NCBI GenBank assembly: GCA_050084985.1
Contig: JBITNC010000001.1
Location: forward strand, 20,522,001 to 20,586,000
Length of the DNA stretch: 64,000 nt
Source: Nageia nagi
Taxonomy: Eukaryota; Pinophyta
Direction of reading: 5' to 3'
The position numbers and the translations under genes are program-made. Below, one piece after another: positions 33,442 to 46,560 of the stretch. The notes beneath the pieces are model-generated. The model was not told the origin of the DNA. It searched no databases and saw nothing but the letters and a program-made list of their open reading frames with translations. The first letter of the stretch is position 1, and every line of letters begins with the position of its first letter.

Positions 33442-34270
33442 TTGTACAAAGTTTTTTTTGATATAATTGCTTGGTCATATGATGATTTAAAGATTTTTAA
33501 TAAATTTGTAATTTAGCATACAATAGAATTGATTGAAGATGCCAAGCCTATCAGATAGAAGAAAAGGTCAATAAACCCTAAGATTGAAGTGGTGATGAAA
33601 TACGAAGTTCTAAAACTATATAAAGTTGGTATAATATATCCTATTAAACATTTTACATGGGTGGTAAACTTAGTCCTAGTTAGAAAAAAATGGAGAGATT
33701 CAATTGTGTGTCAATTTCAAAGGTTTAAATAGAGTCTCATTAAAATATCATTATCCTCCACAACATATGGAACAAATATTAAATACTATGGCTAGAGTAG
33801 AAAGATTCTCATTACTAGATGGTTTTTCAAGGTATAATTAAGTTTGGGTAAAAAATGAAGATCAATTAAAAATAGCTTTTACAACCAAATGGGGAACATT
33901 TACTTTCCAAATAATGCCTTACAAATTATCAAATGTAGAAGCAACCTTCCAAAGAGCTATGGACTATGCTTTTAAAGAAATGGTAAATAAAAGTGTGCTA
34001 GTATACTTGGATGATATCATTATTTTCTCTCATGATAGGAGTTCCCATGTACAACATCTAGAGCAAGCTTTTATCAAATGTAGAAGGTAAGGAATTTCCT
34101 TAAATACAAAAAAGTTTATTTTTTTAGTAGATGAGGGAAAGCTTCTTGGAAATGTCATTTCAAAAGAAGGTTGGGCTATTGATCTGGATAGAGTAGAAGC
34201 AATAAACAAATATCTTTTCCATGAAACAAAAAGGCTTTACAATCTTTCCTAGGATAGATTAACTTTGTAA
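33442..34270 (+). pseudogene. B2 reverse transcriptase relic
   Basis: RT segments: NPKIEVVMKYEVLKLYKVG near 33578, a one-base loss in the lysine run after VLVRKK near 33690, EQILNTMARVERFSLLDGFS, VWVKNEDQLKIAFTTKWGTF and MPYKLSNVEATFQRAMDYAF. The catalytic YLDD is intact at 34004-34015. The thumb GNVISKEGWAIDLDRVEA follows near 34150. The first palm region and the thumb are separated by stops. Confidence 0.88.
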
Positions 34271-34690
34271 GAAGATTTGTTCAAGATTTTTCAAGCATTG
34301 TTAAGCCTATTAATCTTATTTTAAAAAAAATGCTATGTTCAAATGGACTAAATAAGGAAAAGAAGCATTTCAAAGAATAAAGTTTGCAATAACTAGGTTG
34401 CCTATCTTAAGGAACCTATATTTTAGCAAAGAATTCATTTTAGCTATCCTAACATAGAAATTTGAAAAGAATGAGGAATTTCCTATTGCTTTTTTTAGTC
34501 AAACTATGAATAAACATGAGGATAAGTACACTTTTGTGGAAAAATAGGTCCTATCAATACTAAAGTCTTTTTGAAAGTTGAAACATTATATAGGCCAAAG
34601 CAAAGTCTTGGTCTTAACTATACATCTAGATGTTAGATCTTATATAATGTAAGGAGAAATTGGAGAAGGAAGACCTAAATGGATTTTTAA
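34271..34690 (+). pseudogene. B2 gypsy-type RNase H relic
   Basis: RFVQDFSSIVKPINLIL at 34273-34323, FQRIKFAITRLPILRNLYFS near 34370-34430, EEFPIAFFSQTMNKHEDKYT and VLSILKSF, then KLKHYIGQSKVLVLTIHLDV. More complete than the B1 copy. Catalytic Asp positions are degraded. Confidence 0.75.
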
Positions 34691-36095
34691 AATTTTAAGA
34701 TATGATGTGAAAATCAAACCTACTAAAATCATAAGGAGAAAGGCCCTTTGTGAGCAATTAGCCAAAGATATCATAGAAGGAAAAGATAGTGTGTATTTTA
34801 CCGAACAAGTAATTTTGGATGAGGAACTAGGTATGGAGGAGAATGATTGGATGGTACAATTAAATAGGTATTTCAAATTTGGTAAACTCCCTACACATTT
34901 AAACATATCACAAAGGAAAATATTTAAAATCCATGTTCAAACTTATATAAAAATTGACCAAGTGATTTATAGAAGAAAACATGATATAGTATTGCTGAGG
35001 TGTATACCTTCATCCAAGATAGCAAAACTACTCAATGGTCATTATTCTGGTTATACAATGGTGGGTAAAATAATTCAAGTAGGTTATTACTAGCCCATTA
35101 TGTTGAAAGATTCTTTTATGAAGGTTCAAAGTTATGAGAAATGTCAAAGGTTTGTAGGTAGGAGGAGAAAGGTGGCTTTACCATTAGAACCAATTTAGGT
35201 GGAAGAACCTTTCCAATGGTGGAGATTAGATTTTATTGGAATTATTAATCCAAATTTCTTAACCATGCATAAATTCATTCTCATCACCATTGATTATTTT
35301 ACCAAATGGGTCAAAGCAAAAGTCATGAAAGAGGTAAATTAGAAAATTGTTCTAAAATTTATTGAAAAGCCAATTACCAAGTATGGAATTCCTCAACCAA
35401 TTATTTTTTATAACGGCTTGGCATTTAGAAGGATAAATATCACCAATTTTGCTATGAGATATGGGATATATTATAAGAATTCATCAAATTACTATCCATA
35501 AGGTAATGGGTTGGTTGAATCAACAAATAAGAATTTTTTAAGGATCCTTATGAGAATTGTAGAGGATAATCTCTAGATCTAGCATGAGAAGCTAAATTGG
35601 GCATTATGGGTAGATAGAATCACTATAAAGTTAGCTATCAATACTAGTCCATATGTGTTGGTATATAAGAAAAGGGCTTTGTTGCTAGGTCATATAGAGC
35701 TTCTTACTTTGATAATACATCAAGAATATGGTGAAGGATTTGAACCACTTCAAGTACAGATGAATGAACTATTGCATCTAGAAGAATCCTAGAATAAGGT
35801 ATATCTAGATTTACAAAAGATAAATGAAGTTGTAAAGAACTAGTTTGATACTCAAAAAGCTTCTTTAAATACCTTCAAAGAAGGATATCTTATTTTAAAA
35901 TAGGATGAAGATAGAGCTAAACTTGAAAAGCATAAGAAGTTCTAGTCTTTATGGTTAGGACCATACATCATAGCTAAAGGAATTGAAAGAAATGCTTTCA
36001 AAATAACCAAATTAAACAAGTGGAAGCTACTAATTTCAATAAATGGGTAGCATTTGAAATATTACAAGCCCACATGGGCAAGAGAATGCTTTTAA
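34691..36095 (+). pseudogene. B2 integrase relic
   Basis: The tether and zinc-binding part are open for 128 codons at 34707-35093 (KPTKIIRRKALCEQLAKDII; VIYRRKHDIVLLRCIPSSK; HYSGYTMVGKIIQVGYY). The core includes FILITIDYFTKWVKAKVMKE near 35274 with the first Asp; at about 35407 the second Asp region reads FYNGLAF, so Asp is Tyr; the Glu helix is GLVESTNKNFLRILMRIV near 35510. The C-terminal part ends HLKYYKPTWARECF with TAA at 36093-36095. Inactive both by stops and by the lost Asp. Confidence 0.85.
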
Positions 36096-36497
36096 AAGAG
36101 AATTTACTACCCTTGTAAATATTGTAAATATGAAGTGTTTTGCATTTAATTTCCAAAGTAGTAGTACATTTTTATTCAATGATAATATTAATGACTTAGG
36201 CATTTTTAACACCATTGGAATTGGAGTTCCCAAGAAAATCCTAAGAGAATTAAATTAGTTTTTAATGAAAATGATGTAACATTTATGTTGCATGATTGAA
36301 AAAACAAATGTGAGCCACGGGAATTTAAAAATAAAAGTAGAGAAGGTGGTGCATTTTAAAACATACAAACTCCAAAACATTCAAAGAGTAGTAGTTATCT
36401 AAATTCCTAATCTTTAATAGAGTTGATAAATGTAGAGCATAATTTAGAATTGTTAAGTCAAAGAAAAGTATACTTGGAAGCATAGTTTAAAATGAAT
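36096..36497 (+). other. Spacer between pol and second gene of B2
   Basis: 402 bp without open frames, homologous to 17869-18268. Blocks such as TTTCAATTTCCAAAGTAG-like sequence and CACCATTGGAATTGG are shared between the copies. Confidence 0.4.
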
Positions 36498-39400
36498 ATG
36501 GTGCCAACTCTAGCAAGGGTAGTTAAAAAGGTTGTGGATTCAATGGAGTTGCTATGGGACACTAAAATAATGGATTAGAACAAGAATCCAAAGGGCATCA
36601 TAGAAGGTAAGTGTCCTATTTTGGTATTTAAATATATCACTTACACACCAATGGGGTTAGGTCTCATGTATTTTATTCCCCATAGATGTTTCCCAATACC
36701 AAAGTTGATATAGCTAATCAAAGGAGTGTTTGACCATACAATGAGGGTTGTAAGAAACTTATAGGAAAGGTTAGTTCTCAATCTAGACCCCACTTATTTA
36801 ACTATCATTTTTAATCCACTTGCCCATTCTCTTCCCCTATCATGATAATTTGGGACATAAGACCAATCTTGAATATGAGGATGAACATCCTATCTTAGCT
36901 CAATAGGAATGTGGCTGGTGCTATAAATTTCTTAGAAGTTCCAAATTCTAAAGTGTTTTTATATAGTTTCTCCTTGCACTTATAATTGTTGTTATCTATG
37001 TTATCAGTAGTAGTGGGGGAGAAGTTAGATAAATATATCTCACTGGTAAAGCTTGCCATAAACTACCAGATCTCTCACCTAAATACTCCAACCATTTATG
37101 ATTAAGATGTTGGTATTTCAAATAGTATTTCAAAATAATTAGAGGAAATTGATCAAGGATCTCACTTTGCATATTCATGATATATTATTTGGTTAGTAAT
37201 TCATCAAAGTTTGGGATTCTTCAAAAAATTGACCTTAATTAAGCATGAAGGAGATGGGTCCCTCAAGTCTATGGATAAATGGATTGAGGAAGTAAGTTCA
37301 TTGATCGATTACTATAGCTTTGTGGAAAACTTTTTAGTTCTGGCCATGAGTCTATTTGCTCCCAAAATTCCAAGGCTATTGGAAGAATCAAAATTATATC
37401 TTTTGATGCCTCATGGTGAGACTAGATATTGGTTCTTCACTAAGGAACATTCATTAGAATTTATGGTTTTATGGGTTCCCCTTTCTTATTACTTATACAT
37501 GTCATTAATTGGATCTTCAGTATAGAGTATGGAAGGCAAATAGACTATGTAGATGAAAAATATGGAACTATAGCTAAGAAGAGACCAGTCTATGCTTTAC
37601 ATCACAAGGTGCATGACTTGGTACTCCAAAGTAGAGGAGGAGGCAACCAATTGAAGGAGAAAAAACTTAGGTTGAAGTTGAAAAGGACCAATCAATATCA
37701 ATTATATGATCCAAAATATATGTTTGGTAAAAGGTTGAAAAATTAGCCCAATCCTCCCAACTTCAAAGTGAAAGCCAAACTAGAGCTGGGCCAATGGAGA
37801 AATCCAAAAGAGAAGGATAGACTAATGCCCATGACTTTGATTGCTAAATATTTGCTTCCACCTTGGATGAGTTTTTATAAAAATAAGGTAGTTTTTTAAT
37901 CCAAGGATTGACTCAATTCCCAAAAAATCTTTGGCTACATTGAGAAGGTTTAAGTGGAGCAAAGAGAAAATTGATACATTTAACCAATACCAAATTAAAT
38001 TAAGGAATAAATTCACTTTCTTAGATTTTGACCTTGATTATGTGTTGGAGGATATGTGGAAGATGGAACACCCTTTAGATGTCCCTATTAAAGAGTTACC
38101 TAAAAGTGATGAAGAAGAACAAGAACAAGATTAGCTAAAAGCCCAAGGAATTAGACAAGAAGACCAAGCTAAAGAAGAGGTTAGAGAAACTACTTTCAAA
38201 GCTATACAAGAGATATCAAAAGGGAAAGAAGTGTATATAGTTAAGAGGAAAGCTTAGAAGGCCCCCCTTTCACCTAAGAAGAAGGGGAAGACACCTGCTC
38301 CAATAGGTATGCTTTCTTTTTCTCCTCCTTCTACTTCTCTTTCAGATACCTTTGCTATAAACCCTATCATACCAATTTCTATTCAAGTTATCTCACCCAT
38401 TTCTACTTAATCCCCCCTTTATATAGTTGTGATGACCTCTCTTACACCCACCACACAACTAATTTTGGTGTTACTACTACCTTTCTAATAGCATAATCCT
38501 ACCTCTTTCACATCAATTTCCCTTATTACTCCTCTCACTGATGTCATCACTATACCATCATCAACCCCACCATCATCATCACCACCATTTTTAGTAAATC
38601 CCATCAATAATAATGATGTAGGCTCCAGCCAAGCCAATCTTGCAACATCAACAAAATAAGTTTCAACCTCCCTTTCCTAATATTTGAGTCTCAATTTTCC
38701 ATTCATCACTATATCTAGGTAGCAGGTGTCCATTGATGGTATTATGCAATAGTACCAACAAATGAAGAGTAACCAAGAAGAATGGATGTAGAGGCAATTA
38801 GAGAAAATCCTAGCACTGGATATCTGGCAAAGCTCTAAACTTCTATGGATTCAAAAAATAAAGTGCTAGAGATTGTTGTAGCCCAAGATCTCTACGAAGG
38901 GCAAAGTGATTTAACTTCCATGAACACTCAGGTGAAGATAGATATGAGAAGCATTCCTCAAAGTGATAAGAATGAGTTGTTGCAAACTATCATGGACCTG
39001 AATATATCAAAGTTGACCAAGTTGGAAGTCAAGTATAACAAGCTTCAAAAGGCTCATGAAGCGATAAAGAAGTGGTTGATTACTCAAAGTATCAAGCTGA
39101 AAGCTATTGATAACAATATAGCTATTTTAAGATAAAGTTTAGCTTTTGCTCCTACTATTAATAGAATGAACAAAAAGGATGCCACTATTACTAAAAAGGA
39201 CATAGAAATAGCCACAAGGACAATAAAAGTTGCATCAAAAGATTTAATCATTGATATTATGAATGCCATTGTAGCTTAATTACAACAAAGCATGAGCAAG
39301 TGCAAAGTGGATAAGGGTTTCTTAATATCCATAAAGGATAAATTTTAGGAACAAAGGTCCCAAGAAATTAAGGACCTAATTCATCTCAATAATCATGTCA

Positions 39401-39990
39401 AAATGTGTTTGTTAGAACTAAAAGGGCTTGAGGTAGATGTCGATAGGAGCAAGAGTATCCTCTATCCTATATTAGAGGAAGCCAAGAAACCAAATAAGAA
39501 ACTAAATAAAATTTTCAATGAAGGTTTATAGGCCCTAAATATTTGGGACCGAGTTGAACTCATGGTAGTAATCAATTACCTAATGTAGGGAAAGTGGGTA
39601 TGTCAAGAGATCAAAAATATTGTGTTGAACCAATTGCAAGGAATAGAGACTCTAAAGATAGAGTTGCAAAAATAAGCCACATTGGGAGTCCCATAATTAT
39701 GGAATATTGATGACTCAATAGTCTTGAAATCAAAATTTTTAGAAAATATTCAAAAAATTAGTAAGCAAACTTAGGATGTGGAAGCACTACTATCTTCTTT
39801 TGATGAGGTAAATTTGTTACAACTCTAATTCTTAGACACAAGTTAGGGTTAGTTTATAGCAATTATTACAAAACATGGGCAAGTGTCTTATGAAGTTTTG
39901 AACACTATAGCTTTAGTCAATCAAGGTTAAAGGACTTCTCTAAAACACATGTAAATTGGGGAAAGGTTTAGCAACTCCTAAGTATACAGA
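36498..39990 (+). pseudogene. B2 second gene after pol (ORF2), unknown function
   Basis: Homologue of 18269-21770. Starts MVPTLARVVKKVVDSMELLW. Open pieces: 37211-37525 (MGFFKKLTLIKHEGDGSLKS; FVENFLVLAMSLFAPKIPRL), 37471-37746 (NWIFSIEYGRQIDYVDEKYG; VLQSRGGGNQLKEKKLRLKL), 37931-38134 (FTFLDFDLDYVLEDMWKMEH, then acidic DEEEQEQD), a Ser/Thr/Pro-rich linker at about 38270-38700, and 38845-39135, a coiled coil (LTKLEVKYNKLQKAHEAIKK). The two copies agree along the whole length, with the same domain order and an equal-length spacer before the gene, so this was a real gene of the family and not captured debris. Family unknown to me. A stop near the start (TAG after KIMD) is shared with B1. Confidence 0.78.
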
Positions 39991-40084
39991 ATTGAAGCTT
40001 GGTACCCCTCCCTTTTCAATTTTTTATGCTAGTCCAAAAATTTCTTATATCAAAGGTGAAATTTTCCCATAGATGTCACCAAAA

Positions 40085-41738
40085 TGTGTATGCATACATA
40101 GCCTAACACCCTAGTGGCTTCTTGATGCATATTATTCTTATTTTTCTAAAAGAAGAGTGTTTTAGCATGCTTCTAGATAGTTTTGATGAGAAAATGCACT
40201 AATTATAGCAATCTCTAGACATGATGTTAGTAGGTAATGTTAAAAATTATATAGTAGCTAAGTCAAGTGTTTTGGGACATAAAAGGAGGTGATGTCAATA
40301 TGTAAGGATAAAATTTTTATGGTGGATAATTTAGGTGTTTTGAGACATAAAAGGAGGTTATGTTAGCAAAGTAGAGATTTTCATCTAAAACTAGACTCAA
40401 GGAGTAGTGATGTCAGCAAGTAATGCTAAAAGTTTCATGATGGCTATGTTAGGTGTTTCAAGACATAAAATGAGGTTATCTTAGTAGGTAATGCTAAAAT
40501 TTTTGCAACAACTAAGTTAGGTGTTTTAGGAAATAAAAGGAGGTGATGTTAGTAGAGTAGAGGCTTTCATCTAAAATCAAACTTTGGGAGTAGTGATGTC
40601 AGCAAGTAATGCTAAAAGTTCTGTGGTAGCTAAGTTAGGTGTTTGGGAGCATAAAAGGATGTAATGTCAATAAAGTAAAGTGAAACCCATTTTGGCCAAA
40701 ATAATGGAACTAGAGAATGATGATGTCATGAGCACAATTAAAATCTCATATAGTTACTTTTTTCACCTTATAAAGGTGCAAAAGGAAGTGATGTCAATAA
40801 AAACAAAAAAACCTTCAAAACTAGAGTTCAAATATTGATGATGTTAGATGTAATAAAAGGAATCTCGACTTAAGCAAAACTTCACCATAAGACTCTAGAA
40901 TGTGTGTCAAATATTGAGAAGGCTCTAGAATAACCATTGGAAGAAGAAAAAACTCTAAAATCATAACAATTAGTTAAATAATCTTTCATAATTGTAATAC
41001 AAGTTCAAATAGCCTCTAGGAAACATGCTCATCATAATTTAGAGACACTTACAGTGTTAGATCTTTCAATTTTTAGAAATAAAATGCCATGTGGTAGGGA
41101 TAGTTAGCTATTTATTAAAAAAAGACCAAAATCTTTGGGCCATTTTGTAATTTTTTTATTTCAAACATTTTGTAATCACTCTAACCTAGTATAAATTTAG
41201 TTAAATATAGAGAAAAAGGGTTGAAATTCCTAGTATTGCCCCTTGTATTTATTTTTTAATACCTTTTGTTCTATCAATTATACAATGCCATTTTGACCTT
41301 TCATATCCAACACTTGGTGTTATTATTCTTAATCTAGTTATATTGTGGCAAGTAATTGATATTTCCTAAATGATAACAATGAGTTGCTAGTATAACTATG
41401 TTAGCTTATATGGCAGAGTTAAACTAAAGAATAATTTAGAGAATGAAAGCTTACATCATGGCTACGACACTATATTCTTGCCAAGGTATCATGCTATGTG
41501 ACAGCCTATGCTAAACTAGTGATCTACCCCTTTGCTTTACTCTTTCTCCCTATCCCTTTTATTTTGTATCTCACACTATACCCTCTTTTGTTTCTTTCTT
41601 ATTATTTGCTCTTTTCATCTACACCTAAGAGATAAGGAATCGACCTTTTCCAAAGATTAGGTTACTATGTTAGCCTATTCATAATATACTTTGGTTGAAT
41701 TATCCTAGAGCATATATATTACATAATTTCCATTAATA
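40085..41738 (+). repeat. 3' LTR of B2
   Basis: 1,654 bp, TGTGTATGCATACATAG to ...TTCCATTAATA, partner of 28482-30126. It has a U3 array at about 40213-40690 and a TATA box at 41190-41198. GATAT follows. Confidence 0.9.
41190..41198 (+). promoter_or_regulatory. LTR TATA box, B2 3' LTR
   Basis: TATAAATTT in ACCTAGTATAAATTTAG. A promoter here would read into the 3' half of the interrupted PMD gene. Confidence 0.45.
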
Positions 41739-43210
41739 GATATACACTTCTAGACATGAGTAGTGATCAATTTCCTTGGTTGTTGTTATATGTAGTGGTT
41801 GATATGCTTTGGAATGGTACTATTTGTGCTTGGTCTCCTACTCTCTTGGCAAAAATATACAAGGATTTATTCTTTTATTCACTATGTGATAGATCATCCT
41901 TATTAGTTATGATTACTTTATAATCTTTGATATATGATGACATGCATGTGGCTCCAAGCTCACCCTCATGGACTTTTGACACCTAACTTTGAGATACACT
42001 TTCCATATCTAGTTGATACTTTATAATGGAGAGATGACGTTTATTCATGACTACCTCATGGTATTCATCATGATGTAGCATACTATCAACATTTTTTCTC
42101 ACTCTTGGTGCTTGACTAGGTAAGGTTTGGATGAGCTTACTGCCTACCTTATTGGTATTAGATAGGTGAGAGTTCTTAGTGGGAGGAGGATAGATTTATT
42201 AGAGTACTTTTAATTTGATCATGTATGACACCATTTTAGTCTTATGTAGGACATTCCAATAGCTCCTATTTGATTCTTCATGGAGGTCAAGGTATTTTTT
42301 AAGGGTATCCAGTAAGTCATGTATGCAAAGATTGACCTAACATAGGAGGAGCCCTTGATTAAGGATTATGAGGTTGATGATGTAGGATTCACCAAGGAGC
42401 TCTTAGCATGGTGGTAAATTGTTATGGAGGGGGATGTAGGAGATAAGGTGCATCATCATGTATGTTTGAAAATTAATGAGCTAGACATAGTAGCTAAGGC
42501 TAGAGAGGTAGTTGATGATGAGCTTATAAGGGACCAGGTTGAGGTGTAGGTAGCTAATGAGCTAGGACATATTGCTAGTCAATGTAAGGAGGCTAAGGTA
42601 GATGTAGTAGCTAGAGGGGTGAGAGGAAATCAAGCTCCTCCTCCATAGGTACCTAGGGTTAATGCACCCTTAGGAGATATCTATGAGTTGAGGTATCAAG
42701 TATCTTAGCTTAGCACTCACATGTATTGCTACCAAGATGAGAGAGATAGATATCGTTGGGAGAGAGATGAGACTCGAACTTCATCATAGGCTAGAGGAGC
42801 TAGTACATATATAGAAGAATAACCAACCATTAGTATTTATTCATGTTATTATTCAAAAAAGGGATAAATATTCTACTATTTTTCAAATATGGTTGATTGA
42901 AGTACCACCATATGTTCTTGGTATTCTATATCCATTCCCTCCTATTTCATATATTCTTATGGACATTTTAGCACATCAAGTAGCTATCATAATCTAGAGG
43001 ACTACTCATGCATAGGGTAGGGTTGTTAGATCTATCACATCACATAGCCATAGTGAGATAAGTGGGGTTTCTTCATAACATCTAGTGGGATCATCTGAGG
43101 TACATAGAGCAACTTAGGATGCAAGTCCTATAGGTTTAGGGGGTATTACTTTTATAGGATAGGCAATGGGTAGTAGAGCTAGTAGTTTGATAGAAGGTGG
43201 TGAAAGAAGT
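41739..43210 (+). pseudogene. Plant mobile domain gene, 3' part
   Basis: Continues the gene cut by B2. The start WLLLYVVVDMLWNGTICAWS then PTLLAKIYKDLFFYSLCDRS corresponds to the second half of the PMD, where a Trp-Gly/Ser-xx-LAxLYxxL helix follows a LF/LW strand. After about 42300 the protein becomes charged: DELIRDQVEV, ANELGHIASQCKEAKVDVVA, then ELRYQVS and YCYQDERDRYRWERDETRT near 42700-42780, a probable coiled-coil tail. The antisense gene in element D has the same plan (PMD then coiled coil). Several stops, mostly TAG. Ends approximately at 43210. Confidence 0.65.
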
Positions 43211-46200
43211 TCATAAGGATGAACTAATGTTTGGATCTAGTGTTGTTTATTGTTAGGCAATGATGTATGATGGATACTATTATTTATTTTTTTGAGGTCA
43301 TAGGGAGCATGATCATTTCCTATGCTTGGACATATTAGTCATAAGCTTATTTTTTGAAGACATTATTTATTTTTGAATCATGGATATTATGATCAATGGT
43401 TACTTTTTATATATGGATGTGATTGATAGCTTATGCAATGGACATTTGATTATATTTTTTGACATATACACATGATGATATCCTAGACTTCTATATGCAT
43501 GTTTTGGTATCATTTTTGATATATACTGATATTTTATGTTTTTATGTGTTTGCTTTTTAATATGCAAATGTATGAATGTTAAATTTTCATGTTTTTATTG
43601 CCTTTGTTAATGTAAAGTAATATTTACATAGGAATTCTATAATTGTAAAACAATATTTGAGTTGTAGGAGAATGAAATCATATGCATCATTTCCCATTTT
43701 TTGGCTACTTTTATACATGGCTTAGATATAATATACTAGTATAAACATGTGTGGTAACATGGCTGATGTGGATGCATGGATGTAAAATATACATGACTTA
43801 CAAAACACTTATGGATGTATGGATGCATTATGGGTACACATAGATGCACCTAGAAAAATGGTATGAATGTAAAATGTTTTAGGAATGTACGAAACTTAAT
43901 GACCTAAGGTAATTATGAATGACATAATAATTTAGACATCCACCTTAATGCTTGGGAAACTTACCAATATTTAAAATAATAATAATTATGTATGATGAGA
44001 TGAAATGAATGAATATTAATAAATAAAGAAGTGTAATGAATAATACCTTAAATACCTAGTTTCATCACTTGATCTTTTGCTTCGGTATCATCTACTAGGG
44101 ATGATATAAAATAAGATTATAATATAATTAAGTTTAGCATAGACCCATGTGTGTGTAATGATGTTCATTTCTTTCTCTTGACATTTGCAAATTGAATACC
44201 CCAAGATTATAAATTGTGAGGTATGGTTTTTCTTATATTTTTGTAAGGTAGACTTGATTTCCAAAAAGTGTCCATAGCCCTAGTGAAGGTTAACACCTTC
44301 ATCCTATTACAACCTTTCTCTATTTCTAGTTAGGCATCCATTACCCTAATATATGATATTGTAATAGCCCAATAATTCTACCTTTTATTTATTTTCTTCT
44401 CTCTCTTTTTAATCTAATTCTTGGGTTCAGGATAAAGCAAAAAAGTAGGAGAACCATACTTAAATTCATGCTCAAAAAATATCTAATTCTTGATTATTTT
44501 GAGACTTTAATATGAGAAGTGTATGAGCCTATTAGTACACTATCATGTATCATAATTATGTCCTTTTATCATCCTAAGTTTTTAAAATTTTGACATAAGA
44601 TCTTTCAACTAAAACTAGAGATAAAATAGAGTATTCATCACCTACTTATTTATTCATAAATATAGCTATAAATATAAATGAATACTTTAGGGATGTATGT
44701 ACCACAAATGGATATATATATCTTAATTATTTTCCTCTATAATAATGGTTAATATCTAATGACTATGACATTCAAGTGGAGGACTAAACATAATGAACAA
44801 AGTGGAATGATATGAACACAAGGACAACACACTTAGTAACTAAGATGCTTCAATAGTATATCTTTTGAGTATATATACATACATAATATTTTATTTTCTC
44901 TATAGTTTTATATTTTTTATATATTTTTTGAATTTTAATTTTTTTGTATTTTTTGTAATTTTTGATTTTTTTAGTTTTTATAATTTTTGATTTTTCATGG
45001 GTTCCTTATTTGAGAAATAGTCTATAATAAGTCATTGTGGGTAAAAGGATGGAAATGAAAATGAATGTGAATGGTATGATCAATGAACCATTATGCAGAT
45101 TAATGGGTGATAGATATAGAAAACATCAAATATTAGCACTAAAGGTTTATGGATAAGAGATGGGCTATGGTGACTTCATCAAAAATATCCTCTTAAGGAT
45201 GTAGAAGACATGGCCCATAGAATTTAACAAATGTGACTACCAATGGGGTAATAATAGCATTAATCATAATCATCCATATGAAATTATGTCTGGACAACAT
45301 ACACATGAGATTTTGAAGGAACTCTTCATCAGGTATATTGTAGACTACACAAGTTCCCCAACAGGGCTAGTGATGAATAAAAATCACTATTCGATGAGAA
45401 AGCCTTAGAGCATCATACACATGATCAGATTTTATCTAGTATAGTGGTCAAGGCTACCATGGATAAAATCTAATGTTGTACACCTTCAAGTGATTGATTG
45501 AATCAATCCTTTTCTAATTCTAGGGTTTGGATGAGGTCCTCTAAAGGGCCACTAGGAAATGTATAGGGTGATCATGAGATACAAAGGGATGATAGTTCCC
45601 ATAGGGTAGGGGTGTTATAATTCAAAAATACCTCCTATTGATTGGTGTGAGGACTAATACAATATAGATGTTTCATGATGCCTAATGTATGTAATGTACA
45701 ATCAACCATATGCAATGTCATATGCAAGTGTTTTAGAACTTGTATAAAGTTTTTCAATGATAAAAATATATACACACATATATACATGTAAAAATATTTT
45801 TAATATTTTTATGATTTTAATTCACATAGTACTTGATGGTTGTTTGATAATTTTATTTTTATTAGTATGAAAAAAATTTATAAATCCCAAGTGGTGATGA
45901 CAACCTTGTTTTTTACAAATAACCTAACCATTGCAATCCAAAAATTAAAAGTATGGAGTTGCACCTCAAAATGAGCTAGTGTTGGTCCTAGAATGGATGG
46001 TTGGTAATGAATAGGATATAAAATAAGAGGTAGGATTGAGGTGTGACACTTGAACTTCTTAGTGATGCATTTTGGCATAGCTGATAATGTTGATGCCTCA
46101 TCACATTTAAGAAGTGAAAGATGAGATGGAATCCCTAAGGACTATGGAGATTTAGGGAGAAATAATGATGTGAGGGGGATCATGATTTCTATGAGATATT

Positions 46201-46560
46201 GGAAATACTCACTATTTATAGGTTTAGGTATGATCTCATTTCTTCTTTAATTAAGGCATTCAATAGTTATTTCAAACCTTAGTTTTACATTGGTAGGATT
46301 ATTTACACAATAATTTTTACTAAAGAATGAATTGTAGTCATATATAATTTCATTGTGCAAACTTAAATGAGTATTATAATTAAGTACAAAATCATTAATA
46401 ACCATAGTTATGGAGATTTATATCCCATAATAATGAAGGGTCATATGATCAACACAATTGAACAAGATTCTAGGTCTCTCATAAGGCCAATTCAATTGGA
46501 ATATATGGATCCAATTTGTTAGGGATTCAACTTCTATCCATATATCCTTTTCTTCTAATT
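43211..46560. other. AT-rich region without recognised genes
   Basis: About 3.3 kb. No open frame of note except a shadow at 45878-46078. Low-complexity T-rich tracts lie at 44880-45000 and mixed TA tracts at 45760-45800. Blocks such as GGGTAGGGGTGTTATAATTC (45605) and CCCAATAATTCTACC (44369) look like old repeat sequence, but no pair of LTRs or terminal repeats was found. It may be the 3' region of the transposon that carried the PMD gene, or the 3' region of element E. Confidence 0.4.

Larger units (their letters stand above)
28482..41738 (+). mobile_element. Tat-type Ty3/gypsy element B2, complete layout
   Basis: 13,257 bp with two LTRs, leader, gag, protease, aRNH, RT, RNase H, integrase, spacer and the second gene, in the order of B1. 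It lies within the PMD gene (28020-28481 / 41739-43210). The sequence differs from B1 throughout; both have decayed independently but share a set of in-frame stops. In several places its frames are longer than those of B1 (aRNH, protease, tether). Confidence 0.95.

Noticed and set aside
43211-46560. Searched for LTR pairs or a host gene
   Set aside because: No matching repeats and no open frame with recognisable motifs; left unannotated.
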